Shown: piece by piece, positions 19,585 through 32,264 of the stretch
How positions within the stretch are numbered: the first letter of the stretch is position 1
Layout: each line of letters begins with the position of its first letter
Source of the DNA: Nesterenkonia sp. PF2B19
GTDB lineage: Bacteria > Actinomycetota > Actinomycetes > Actinomycetales > Micrococcaceae
Length of the DNA stretch: 51,472 nucleotides
NCBI RefSeq assembly: GCF_001758425.2
Contig: NZ_MDSS02000024.1
Location: forward strand, 1 to 51,472
Direction of reading: 5' to 3'
Translations under genes and position numbers: made by a program
Notes under the pieces: model-generated
Seen by the model: the letters and a program-made list of their open reading frames with translations, nothing else
Databases searched by the model: none
What the model was told of the DNA's origin: nothing

Positions 19585-20829
19585 ATGGAGCACAGACATC
19601 TGGAGCTGCTGCGCGAAATCGCCGCCCGCGGCACGCTGGCGGCCGTCGCCGAGGCCACTCATCGCTCGCCGTCGGCGGTGTCCCAGCAGCTGCGGCGCGC
19701 CGAGCGTGACCTGGGGGTGCCGCTCGTGGAGCCCAGCTCCCGGACCGTGCGGCTCACCCCGGAGGGAGAGCTGCTGGCCGCCGGGGCGGCGGAGATCGCC
19801 GAGCGCATGGCGCAGCTGCAGTCCACGCTCGACGCGCGCCGCGGCCAGCCGGCCGGCGTGGTCTCCCTCGGCACGCTGCCGAGCGCCGGCGAAGCTCTCA
19901 TGTCTGGCCTTCTGGCCCGCATCGATCAGACCCGCATCACCCTGGACCTCGACGACTTCGACCTCGCGGAAGGTGACTACGCGGCTCGGGCGCACGACGC
20001 CGACCTCGTCATCGCCCACAGCCTCAGTGGTGACGTGCCCCTCGGGGCGGAAGGCCTCACCTGCACTGTCCTGGCGCGTGAACCCCTCCGGGTGGCCCTT
20101 CCCGCCGATCATCCCGCGGCGGCGGCCGAGATGATCGGCCCGCAGGAGGCCGCCGGCCTGGACTGGATCGGTGTGCCCCACGGGTATCCGTTCGACATGG
20201 TGCTGGTGGCGATGGAGAACCAGCTCGGAGCCGCTCTCCCCCGCCGGGTCCGACTGCGGGACAACCGACTGGTGGAGTCCCTGGTGGTCTCCGGGATGGG
20301 CGCCGCCGTCCTGCCCGGCTTCACCACCAGACCCCGGGAGGGCCTCGTGCTGCGTCCGCTCGGCGGCGTCCGGGCCCAGCGGACCATCGTGGCGCTGAGC
20401 CGACCCGATCGCCACGCCCGCCTAGCGGTGCGCACAGTGACGGCCATGCTCCAGGAGGCAGGTGCCGAGCTGGAGTCCGTCCGCAGGGAGCTCCCGCAGG
20501 GCCAGGTCGGCGGTTCCGTGGTGGACGACGAGACACGCTGCGCGCACTATGCGTCGCCGCTCGACGTCGTCGCGATCCGTTTCCACTGCTGTGGACGCTG
20601 GTACCCGTGCCTCCACTGCCACGCCGAGGCGGAGGACCACCCGGTGCTGCCCTGGCCCGCGGCCCGACGAGAGGCCCAGGCGCTGCTGTGCGGGGTCTGT
20701 CGACACCGATTCAGCATCGCCGAATATCTGGACACCGACCGGTGCACCGCCTGCGCCGCGCGGTTCAATCCCGGCTGCGGCCGACACCATCCGGCGTACT
20801 TCGACCTGGACGGCACCGCTGATCCGTGA
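19585..20829 (+). CDS. LysR-type regulator read through into a CHY zinc finger
   Basis: A 414-residue open frame. Residues 1-65 are a LysR helix-turn-helix (ELLREIAARGTLAAVAEA, SPSAVSQQLRRAERDLG), followed by an effector-binding domain to about residue 300 (DLVIAHS, LAREPLRVALP, VESLVVSGMGAAVLPG). From about residue 312 it becomes a complete CHY zinc-finger module: DDETRCAHY, FHCCGRWYPCLHCH, LLCGVCRH, CTACAARFNPGCGRHH. CHY proteins normally stand alone at about 100 residues. No stop codon separates them in any forward frame, and a GTG GTG pair at about 20518 could be an internal start for the CHY part. It is either a true fusion or a stop hidden by an indel. It is divergent to the EamA exporter. 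Confidence 0.85.
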   Translation: MEHRHLELLREIAARGTLAAVAEATHRSPSAVSQQLRRAERDLGVPLVEPSSRTVRLTPEGELLAAGAAEIAERMAQLQSTLDARRGQPAGVVSLGTLPSAGEALMSGLLARIDQTRITLDLDDFDLAEGDYAARAHDADLVIAHSLSGDVPLGAEGLTCTVLAREPLRVALPADHPAAAAEMIGPQEAAGLDWIGVPHGYPFDMVLVAMENQLGAALPRRVRLRDNRLVESLVVSGMGAAVLPGFTTRPREGLVLRPLGGVRAQRTIVALSRPDRHARLAVRTVTAMLQEAGAELESVRRELPQGQVGGSVVDDETRCAHYASPLDVVAIRFHCCGRWYPCLHCHAEAEDHPVLPWPAARREAQALLCGVCRHRFSIAEYLDTDRCTACAARFNPGCGRHHPAYFDLDGTADP

Positions 20830-21118
20830 GGTGCCGCCCAGCTCAGCGGGTCGTCCAGGAGGTCCCGTCACGCCGGATCAGATGAGCCGGCCCCGCAGAC
20901 GAGTGAAGGTCCCCTCATCCGCCCGGACGGAGGAATCTGGCCTCGGCACCCCGGCCGTGGCCGCCGCCCCTGAAGTCCTGCTCGACCTGCCACTCCAGAC
21001 GCTCCCCGAACCACTCGTAGGCACTCCGACACGGGGGCTTCCACCGGTTCCGTCGTGACTGCTCGGGAGGCTCCCCGTCGTCGGCGGGAATGGCGCCCAG
21101 GTGCCCTCCCCGCCCAGC
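20830..21118. other. 289-bp spacer between convergent genes
   Basis: The spacer separates the LysR-CHY gene (plus) from pdtaR (minus). Downstream of the pdtaR stop, in the same minus frame, about 62 sense codons follow before the next stop, with coding-like composition (NRWKPP, YEWFGERLEWQVEQDF), but no ATG or GTG start is seen. I cannot assign a gene here. Confidence 0.4.
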
Positions 21119-21739
21119 TCAGCCCATCTGGTCGACCACGGTCTCCGCGACCTCCCGCATGGAGAGCCGACGGTCCATCGAGGTCTTCTGGATCCACCGG
21201 AAGGCCTCGGGCTCGCTCAGCCCCATCTTGGTGGTCAGCAGGGACTTCGCCCGGTCCACCAGCTTGCGCGTCTCAAACTTGTCGGCGAGATCGGTGACCT
21301 CCTCCTCCAGCGCCCGGATCTCATCGAACCGAGCCGCCGCGACCTCGATGGCGGGGATGAGGTCGTTCTCCGTGAACGGCTTCACCACGTACGCCATCGC
21401 CCCGGCCTCTCGTGCCGACTCCACCAGGTCCCGCTGGGAGAAGGCCGTCAGCATGACCACCGGCGCGAGGCGCTCCTCCGCGATCGTCTTGGCCGCCGTG
21501 ATGCCGTCCATCTTCGGCATCTTCACATCCATGACGACGAGGTCGGGCACATGCTCGCGGGCCAGCTCCACGGCCTGCTCACCGTTGTCGGCCTCTCCGA
21601 CCACCTGATAGCCGGCACCGGTGAGGATCTCCACGATGTCCAGACGGATGAGGGTCTCGTCTTCGGCCACGAGGACTCGGCGGCCCTCGTTCTCTGCCGA
21701 GGCGTCGGCGCCTTGGGCTGCCTGCTGCTCTTCAGTCAC
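21119..21739 (-). CDS. pdtaR: ANTAR-domain response regulator
   Basis: A 206-residue protein with a receiver domain at about 20-135 (VLVAEDETLIRLDIVEIL with the acidic pocket, phospho-acceptor Asp in DLVVMDVKMP, conserved Lys in YVVKPF) and a C-terminal ANTAR RNA-binding domain at about 145-205 (DRAKSLLTTKMGLSEPEAFRWIQKTSM). Such proteins are antiterminators acting on paired hairpins when phosphorylated by PdtaS. The GTG at 21739 has a strong AAGGAG site 4 nt upstream and gives MTEEQQAAQG; the longer frame would run through tRNA-Leu. The cognate kinase is not in the window. Confidence 0.95.
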   Translation of the reverse strand: MTEEQQAAQGADASAENEGRRVLVAEDETLIRLDIVEILTGAGYQVVGEADNGEQAVELAREHVPDLVVMDVKMPKMDGITAAKTIAEERLAPVVMLTAFSQRDLVESAREAGAMAYVVKPFTENDLIPAIEVAAARFDEIRALEEEVTDLADKFETRKLVDRAKSLLTTKMGLSEPEAFRWIQKTSMDRRLSMREVAETVVDQMG

Positions 21740-21893
21740 CGTTCTCCTTGGATGAGGTCGTCGCCGCCGGCTCGACGCCGGACGACAGGTGGACGGGTCA
21801 GTTGTCCCCCTCAGGGTATCGCCCGGTATGCTGTGGGGGCACCTCGAAGGCGCCTGCGTTGTCCTTGCAGGCCCGGCGACGGTGCTGGCACCA

Positions 21894-21974
21894 GCCCGAA
21901 TGGCGGAATTGGTAGACGCGCCGCACTCAAAATGCGGTACCTCTGGTGTGCGGGTTCGAGTCCCGCTTCGGGCA
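21894..21974 (+). tRNA. tRNA-Leu(CAA)
   Basis: GCCCGAA and TTCGGGC form the acceptor stem with discriminator A. The anticodon stem CCGCA/TGCGG encloses CTCAAAA, anticodon CAA. A variable arm (TACCTCTGGTGT) marks a class II tRNA, and the T arm has GGTTCGAGTCC. CCA is not encoded. A weak promoter (TTGTCC at 21802, TATGCT at 21827) lies upstream. Confidence 0.93.
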
Positions 21975-22031
21975 CCGAAATGACGCGGATCACACGCCGA
22001 TTGGTGGCGAAAGAGCCGGATTTGTTGGCGA

Positions 22032-22081
22032 GATGCCAACGAGACGTCATGGCAGGCACATGACGTACCTGCCGTGGCATC
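22032..22081 (+). terminator. Compound hairpin downstream of tRNA-Leu
   Basis: Outer arms GATGCCA/TGGCATC enclose an inner stem GGCAGG/CCTGCC, with an additional possible ACGTCA/TGACGT pairing. It starts 58 nt after tRNA-Leu. It may end the tRNA transcript or be an unassigned structured RNA; no U tract follows. Confidence 0.35.
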
Positions 22082-22250
22082 TGTCCGCCCCACGCCTGCT
22101 ATGAGAAGGGCAGGCCCTCCGTCAAGCAGGTCACGAAGGCGGCTCGGGCGGTGACCCCGCGGGAGAGTCCGCGGCCCGGTGCCGCAGCTGTGACAGGGCG
22201 CCATGGAGCCGAGGCGGTGTGCGTCGACGCATGACGCGCGCGGCGCCGAC

Positions 22251-22421
22251 TCAGACGGCGGGGTTCGCCCGTCCAGCCCTCTGGCGGATGAAGCCGACGA
22301 TCAACGTGCCGACAAAGAGTACGATGCCGACGGCTGCCAGCCACATGAGGCCCTCAAAGACGAACCCCACGATGGCGAGCACCGCCCAGGCGATGAGCAA
22401 TACCACGATGAGTGTCCACAT
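22251..22421 (-). CDS. Small membrane protein, 56 residues
   Basis: Starting at ATG 22421 the product is MWTLIVVLLIAWAVLAIVGF and onward, two transmembrane segments separated by a short FEGLMW turn, ending in a basic RQRAGRANPAV tail. Small hydrophobic proteins of this type are common and uncharacterised in actinobacteria. A longer start at 22490 adds a hydrophilic stretch and is less likely. It is isolated from its neighbours; function unknown. Confidence 0.7.
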   Translation of the reverse strand: MWTLIVVLLIAWAVLAIVGFVFEGLMWLAAVGIVLFVGTLIVGFIRQRAGRANPAV

Positions 22422-22826
22422 ACTTCGAATGTACGCGTGTCCATGCTCGGCGGACAGGTGCGGTGTTCGCGGATGCCGAACCGTGACCATCCCGTCGGAG
22501 CACCCTTGGCGGCCAGAAGGGTCCCCTGGCCGAACCGTCGGTGTCGGAGCCGGCAGTCGCCGGCGACGGGGCAGCGCGCCGCCCCTGCCGACCGAGTGGG
22601 CTTCGGACGCGAGAAGGCCCCCGGGTCTGGCCAGCGTGAGGGGGACGCTGCATCGACCAGACCTCGGGGGCCCGAATCACTCGCACCTTGATGAGGCAGA
22701 ACCAGCCTAAGGCCCTGTCCTGACCGAAGCCCGGTGCCCCACTGACCGTCGGCTGGACGCACCTCGGCGACACAGGAAGCATCCGCGCGAGCACCGTCTG
22801 TCGCCCCAGGTGCCCCCTCGGTGGGC
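22422..22826. other. 405-bp intergenic region
   Basis: No convincing gene is seen in either strand. It contains a long hairpin at 22616-22672 (listed separately) and a smaller one, ACCCTT/AAGGGT, near 22502-22522. Confidence 0.5.
22616..22672 (-). terminator. Long nested hairpin downstream of the Cys-rich gene
   Basis: Arms GGCCCCCGGGTCTGG and CCAGACCTCGGGGGCC pair over 15 bp with a single bulged base and enclose a second hairpin CAGCGT/ACGCTG. On the minus strand it is followed by TTCTC. It is about 155 nt past the stop of the Cys-rich gene, so it may be its terminator or a separate structured RNA. Confidence 0.45.
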
Positions 22827-23234
22827 TCACCCGATGACGGCCAGAAGATCAGCGCACGCCTGCTCACAGCGCCGGCACGCCTCCGCGCAGAGGCGGCAGT
22901 GCTCGTGCATCTGAGCATGCGCCTCGCAGTCCGCCGCACACTGGGCGCAGGCCGCCTGGCAGGCCCGGAGCACAGCGCGGACCGTCGCGAGGCCTCCCCC
23001 GGTGCTCCTGCTCAGGATCGAGGCGGTCGCCGTACAGACGTCGGCGCAGTCCAGGTCGGTGCGGATGCACTGGGCCAGGTGAGCCACGTCCTCCTCCCCG
23101 AGGCAGGCGTCGGCGCAGGCGGTGCAGGCCTGCGCACATTCGAGGCAGGCGACGATGCAGTCGGAGAGGGTCTGCACGTGCAGCCCATCGGGGGTGTTCG
23201 GGTGGCTCTCGATGATCTCCGTGATCCGTGACAT
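22827..23234 (-). CDS. Four-helix-bundle Cys-rich copper-binding protein (DUF326-like)
   Basis: A 135-residue cytosolic-type protein with no signal peptide and many Cys in CxxxC and CxxC spacings along four predicted helices: CIVACLECAQACTACADAC, CIRTDLDCADVC, CQAACAQCAADC, CRLCAEACRRCEQAC. The last helix also carries His. This pattern matches the DUF326/Csp3-type copper-storage fold in which Cys side chains line the bundle core and bind Cu(I). The ATG at 23234 has a perfect AGGAGG site. No copper ATPase or regulator is adjacent. Confidence 0.85.
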   Translation of the reverse strand: MSRITEIIESHPNTPDGLHVQTLSDCIVACLECAQACTACADACLGEEDVAHLAQCIRTDLDCADVCTATASILSRSTGGGLATVRAVLRACQAACAQCAADCEAHAQMHEHCRLCAEACRRCEQACADLLAVIG

Positions 23235-23429
23235 GGGTGGAACCTCCTGAGGGTCTCGGACTCCGTCGGCGTCCCCTGCGCCGACGCTAGCGAGTCTCCG
23301 CCGCACCGCTCAAGATCCCACAGCCCGCCCTCCCCCGCAGCGCCGTGCCTGCGGCGGCGCAGACCGTTGTCAGTGGTCCGCCGTAGTCTCAGAGTCCGCC
23401 GGCCCGAGGCGGAGGATGAGGGGAGACCC

Positions 23430-23690
23430 ATGGGACCGACACGACCCATGCCGACCGAGGAGGTCCGTGCCCTGTTCGCCGAGGGCTGCCTCCAGCACCA
23501 CCGCCCTCGCCCGGGCCAGGACATCGACGCCGCCCGCCGGGCCTACGCCGACGCCTTCGACGCGTGGCTGACCGATACCGTGGCCACCGCCCGCGCCGAA
23601 GGCCTCCGTGATGCCGAGCGTCATCTGGCCCGCGACGGGTGGATCTCCTGGGCGACGGCGCTGCCGCCGCCTGAGGACACGCTGCGCTGA
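23430..23690 (+). CDS. Hypothetical protein, 86 residues
   Basis: The ATG at 23430 has GGGGAGA upstream. The product (MGPTRPMPTEEVRALFAEG, then a helical Arg/Ala-rich stretch AARRAYADAFDAWLTDTVATARAEGLRDAERH) is soluble and mostly helical, with no family I recognise. Codon bias fits a real gene. It precedes the PAP2-like membrane gene on the same strand by 56 bp. Confidence 0.65.
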   Translation: MGPTRPMPTEEVRALFAEGCLQHHRPRPGQDIDAARRAYADAFDAWLTDTVATARAEGLRDAERHLARDGWISWATALPPPEDTLR

Positions 23691-23746
23691 CGGCGCCCCA
23701 TGGCGTCAGCACGAGGCGATGGCCGTCCGGCATAGAATCGGGGACC

Positions 23747-24346
23747 ATGCCGCGCCGCGCCCTCCTCCGTCTCGCCCGGATCGTGACCGAAGTCCTGAGT
23801 CCCTCTCCCCTGATCGCCGTACTGTTGGTCCGGGTGGCGGTGGCCACTGACCCCGCCTGGTGGTGGTCCTCCACGATCGCGGTGACGTTCCTGGCCGCCC
23901 TGCCGTGGACGATCACTCTGGTGCTGGTGCGTCGGGGCGCCGCCACGGATCTGCACGTGCGACACCGGGAGCAGCGGCACCTGGTCTACGCCCTGGCGCT
24001 GGGCTCCATGCTCCTCGGCATGGCCCTGCTGGTGATCCTGCCGACCACCGCCGACGTGCGACTCGCCGCAGCGATCGGAATCCTCACCCTGCTGATCGTC
24101 ATGATCGTGAACACCAGGCTGAAGATCAGCGTCCACGCCGTGCTCGGCGCCCTGACCGGCCTCGTCATTCCCGCGGGACTGTCCGGGACCGTCTGGTGGG
24201 TCCTGGGCGCAACTGGCTGGCTGCTGGTCTGCTGGTCCCGCCTGACGCTCAGGCGGCACAGCGCCCTGGAGGTCGTCACAGGCAGCCTGCTCGGAGGCGC
24301 GGCGGGAACGGCGTTCCTCGTCCTGGCTCCGCAGTACCCGGGGTGA
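23747..24346 (+). CDS. PAP2-like membrane protein
   Basis: A 199-residue protein with about five or six transmembrane segments. The C-terminal half resembles the phosphatase PAP2 fold: KISVHA occupies the PSGH position, and SRLTLRRHSALEVV matches the SR-x5-H-x3-D motif with Glu for Asp. The first motif (K-x6-RP) is reduced to HVRHREQRH. It probably descends from lipid-phosphate phosphatases, but with these substitutions activity is doubtful. It ends 75 bp before a large bidirectional hairpin shared with pyk. Confidence 0.75.
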   Translation: MPRRALLRLARIVTEVLSPSPLIAVLLVRVAVATDPAWWWSSTIAVTFLAALPWTITLVLVRRGAATDLHVRHREQRHLVYALALGSMLLGMALLVILPTTADVRLAAAIGILTLLIVMIVNTRLKISVHAVLGALTGLVIPAGLSGTVWWVLGATGWLLVCWSRLTLRRHSALEVVTGSLLGGAAGTAFLVLAPQYPG

Positions 24347-24420
24347 CCCGGGTGCGGTTCCATGTCCCGAACCGCCCGGGCCGTAGGAACCGGGGCGCAG
24401 GTGGGCCTGGGACCGGACGT

Positions 24421-24478
24421 CGTAGACACGCCGGAGCCCCGTGACGTCCAGGCGTCACGGGGCTCCGTCGTGTCTACG
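24421..24478. terminator. Bidirectional terminator between PAP2-like gene and pyk
   Basis: CGGAGCCCCGTGACG pairs perfectly with CGTCACGGGGCTCCG around a 6-nt loop. An outer stem CGTAGACACG/CGTGTCTACG extends it, with one unpaired region on each side. It lies between convergent genes and is symmetric enough to serve both. Confidence 0.85.
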
Positions 24479-24492
24479 GTCCACCAGCGGGA

Positions 24493-26022
24493 TCAGCCCC
24501 GCCGTGCTCCGCTCAGAGCGCGCTGTCTGCGCTCCGGGCCGGCCACGGGCCGACCGGCTCGCGGTTCGGCGGCGCGTCGCCGCGGCGCAAGGAATCGATG
24601 TCCGCGGCTCGGGATGTCGCCGATGCGGTGCACCTTGACCATGTTGGTGGTCCCGGCCTGCCCGGGGGGCGAACCGGCCGCGATGATGACCAGCTCGTCC
24701 GGCTGGGCGATGCCCTCTTCCAACAGGAGCTTGTCCACCTGGGCGGTCATCTTGTCCGTGTGGGACGCGAACTCCACCCACCGGGGCTGCACGCCCCAGC
24801 TGAGGCACATGATGTTGTGCGTGTGCTCCACATGCGTGAAGGCGAAGATCGGCTGCTCCCGGCGCAGACGTGAGAGCCGGCGAGCAGAGTCGCCGGACCG
24901 CGTGAACGTGGCGAGGTACTTCACTCCCAGCTGCTCGGCCATCTCGGCCGCCGCGCGGGTCACTGCCCCGCCGCGGGTCCGCGGAGTCGAGCCCAGCGGG
25001 GGGATGCGTCCCAGGCCCTTGCTCTCGGTCGCCTCGATGATCGCGGCCATGGTCTCCACCGTCTTGACCGGGTACTTGCCCACGGAAGTCTCACCGGAGA
25101 GCATGACCGCGTCGGCGCCGTCGAGCACCGCGTTGGCGCAGTCGGAGGCCTCCGCCCGGGTGGGGCGGGGGTTGTCGATCATGGACTCCAGGACCTGGGT
25201 GGCCACGATGACCGGCTTGGCCCAGCGCCGAGCCAGCTCGATGGCGCGCTTCTGCACCACCGGGACCTCCTCCAGCGGAAGCTCCACGCCGAGGTCCCCG
25301 CGGGCCACCATGATCGCGTCGAATGCGTCGACGACGTCCTGAAGGGCGTCGACCGCCTGCGGCTTCTCCACCTTGGCGATGACCGGCACGCGCCGGCCCT
25401 CCTCGTCCATGATCCGGTGCACCGACTCGATGTCGGCGGCATCCCGGACGAAGGACAGCGCGATCATGTCGAAGCCCATGCGAAGGGCCCACCGCAGATC
25501 TTCCTCGTCCTTCTCGCTCAGGGCGGGTACGGAGACGGCCACACCGGGAAGGTTGATGCCCTTGTTGTTGGACACCTTGCCCGGCACGACGACCTCGGTC
25601 ACCACATCAGTGTCGGTCACCTCGACCGCCCGCAGGGAGACCTTGCCGTCGTCGATGAGCAGGGTGTCGCCGACGTTGACGTCACCAGGCAGACCCTTGA
25701 ACGTGGTGGAGCAGCGCTCCTTGGTCCCCTCGACGTCGTCGACCGTGATCGTGAAGCGGTCGCCCTCGGCAAGCTCGTGCTCGCCCTCGATGAAACGCCC
25801 CAGCCGGATCTTGGGGCCCTGGAGGTCGGCGAAGATGGCCACCGCCTGGCGCAGGTCTTTGGACACCTCGCGGACGGTCCGGTACGTCTCCTCATGGACG
25901 GTGTAGTCGCCGTGGCTCATGTTCACCCGTGCGACGTCGACACCTGCCTCGATGAGCTGGCGCGTCTTCTCATAGCCGGCGGTCGCCGGGCCGAAGGTGG
26001 CGACGATCTTCGCGTGTCTCAT
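24493..26022 (-). CDS. pyk: Pyruvate kinase
   Basis: A glycolytic enzyme producing pyruvate and ATP from phosphoenolpyruvate. The barrel motifs are RVNMSHG near residue 33, the catalytic-Lys region AKVEKPQA, VARGDLGVE, ATQVLESM and PTRAEASDCANAVLDG near residue 290; the C-terminal allosteric domain ends AGSPPGQAGTTN. The last 35 residues as read are Arg/Pro-rich and unlike the family. In another frame the same DNA reads ADIDSLRRGDAPPNREPVGP with better codon bias and stops at 24513, so the 3' end may carry an indel. The ATG at 26022 has GTGAGG upstream and TATACG as a possible -10 box. Confidence 0.95.
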   Translation of the reverse strand: MRHAKIVATFGPATAGYEKTRQLIEAGVDVARVNMSHGDYTVHEETYRTVREVSKDLRQAVAIFADLQGPKIRLGRFIEGEHELAEGDRFTITVDDVEGTKERCSTTFKGLPGDVNVGDTLLIDDGKVSLRAVEVTDTDVVTEVVVPGKVSNNKGINLPGVAVSVPALSEKDEEDLRWALRMGFDMIALSFVRDAADIESVHRIMDEEGRRVPVIAKVEKPQAVDALQDVVDAFDAIMVARGDLGVELPLEEVPVVQKRAIELARRWAKPVIVATQVLESMIDNPRPTRAEASDCANAVLDGADAVMLSGETSVGKYPVKTVETMAAIIEATESKGLGRIPPLGSTPRTRGGAVTRAAAEMAEQLGVKYLATFTRSGDSARRLSRLRREQPIFAFTHVEHTHNIMCLSWGVQPRWVEFASHTDKMTAQVDKLLLEEGIAQPDELVIIAAGSPPGQAGTTNMVKVHRIGDIPSRGHRFLAPRRRAAEPRAGRPVAGPERRQRALSGARRG

Positions 26023-26121
26023 GCCTCACCCTTGTCGTATAGGACGGTTCGATCTTCTGATCCCCTGGCACGACGTTGGGCCAGCTGGAGGGCGCACCGA
26101 ATTCCGGGCGCCGACATGACA

Positions 26122-26142
26122 GAGCCTATCTCACTCAGGCTC
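26122..26142 (-). terminator. Small hairpin after gltD
   Basis: GAGCCT/AGGCTC pair around a 9-nt loop just after the gltD stop on the minus strand, followed by TGTCATG. A modest stem without a U run. Confidence 0.4.
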
Positions 26143-26147
26143 GGGGC

Positions 26148-27605
26148 TCACCCGCTCAGCGAGATCGCCCGATCCGACGGCTTCACCGGCGCCGGGAGGC
26201 GGGAGGACCCTTCGAGGTACTCGTCCACCTCCTTGGCGGCCGCCCGGCCCTCCGCGATGGCCCAGACCACCAGAGAGGCCCCGCGGCCGGCGTCGCCGAC
26301 CGCGAAGACGCCCTCGGCCGAGGTCATGTAGTCCTCCGAACGCTGGACATTGCCGCGCCGGTCGAACTCCACCGATCCCTGACCGGACAGCGTCTCCTGC
26401 TCCGCCCCGGTGAAGCCCAGGGCCAGCAGCACCAGATCCGCGGGGATCTCGCGCTCGGTACCGGGCATCGGCGTACGGGAGCCGTCGTCGTTGTACTGGG
26501 TCTCTGCGACGCGCAGCGCACGCACGTGGCCGTTCTCGTCCCCGAGGAACTCCACGGTGGAGGCCAAGTAGCGACGCTCCCCGCCCTCCTCGTCGGCCGA
26601 GGTGACCTCGAAGACCTTCGGGTCCATGGGCCACGGCTCGTGGGCGGCCCTCGACTCGGGCGGCTGCGTGCCGATCGCCAGCGTGGTCACCGAGGCCGCA
26701 CCGTGGCGATGCGCGGTGCCGATGCAGTCGGCGCCGGTGTCGCCGCCGCCGAGCACGATCACGTGCTTGCCCTCGGCGTGGATCTGCTCGGGGACGTCGT
26801 CTCCGGCAAGAGCCTTGTTGGACTGGACCAGATACTCCATCGCGAAGTGCACCCCGTCCAGACCACGGCCCGGGATGGGCAGATCGCGAGGCACCATGGC
26901 GCCGGTGGCCACCACCACGCGTCATAGCTCTCGCGCAGCGAGTCCCAGGTGATGTCCTCACCGATCGCGGTGGAGGTGTAGAAGCGGGTCCCCTCGGCCT
27001 CCATCTGGTCGATGCGGAAGTCGATGTGGTGCTTCTCCATCTTGAAGTCCGGAATGCCATAGCGCAGCAGGCCACCGAGACGGTCGTCCCGCTCATAGAC
27101 GGCGACGGTGTGACCGGCTCGGGTCAGCTGCTGGGCCGCCGCCAGACCGGCCGGTCCTGAGCCCACCACGGCCACGGTCTTGCCGGTCAGCCGCTGCGGC
27201 AGCACCGGCTCCACCCAGCCGTTGGCGATCGCCTCATCGGCGATGGAGACCTCGGACTGTTTGATGGTCACCGCGGGCTGGTTGATCCCCAGCACACAGG
27301 ACGTCTCACACGGAGCCGGGCAGATGCGACCGGTGAACTCCGGGAAGTTGTTCGTCATGTGCAGCCGCGAGGAGGCCTCCTCCATCTGGTCCCGCCAGAT
27401 GAGGTCGTTCCACTCCGGGATCAGGTTCCCCAACGGGCAACCGGTGTGGCAGAACGGGATGCCGCAGTCCATGCAGCGGCTCGCCTGCGTCTGCACCGCA
27501 CCCTTCTGCTGACGCTCGTAGACCTCCTTGAAGTCCATGATGCGCACGGGCACGGGGCGTGAGGGCCGGTCCTGCCGCTCACGGTGCTTCAGGAATCCGC
27601 GCGGG

Positions 27606-27613
<8 letters not shown>
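26148..27613 (-). CDS. gltD: Glutamate synthase small subunit, apparent frameshift
   Basis: The NADPH-linked beta subunit that supplies electrons to GltB. The N-terminal part carries Fe-S ligands ([26 protein letters not shown]) and the FAD site [17 protein letters not shown] near residue 148. The C-terminal part carries the NADPH Rossmann motif [13 protein letters not shown] and the FAD-closing [11 protein letters not shown]. The two parts lie in different frames, broken near 26920 in a segment expected to read YDAVVVATGA; one missing base restores a protein of about 488 residues. The start overlaps the gltB stop by 8 bp. Confidence 0.93.
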
Positions 27614-32264
<4,651 letters not shown>

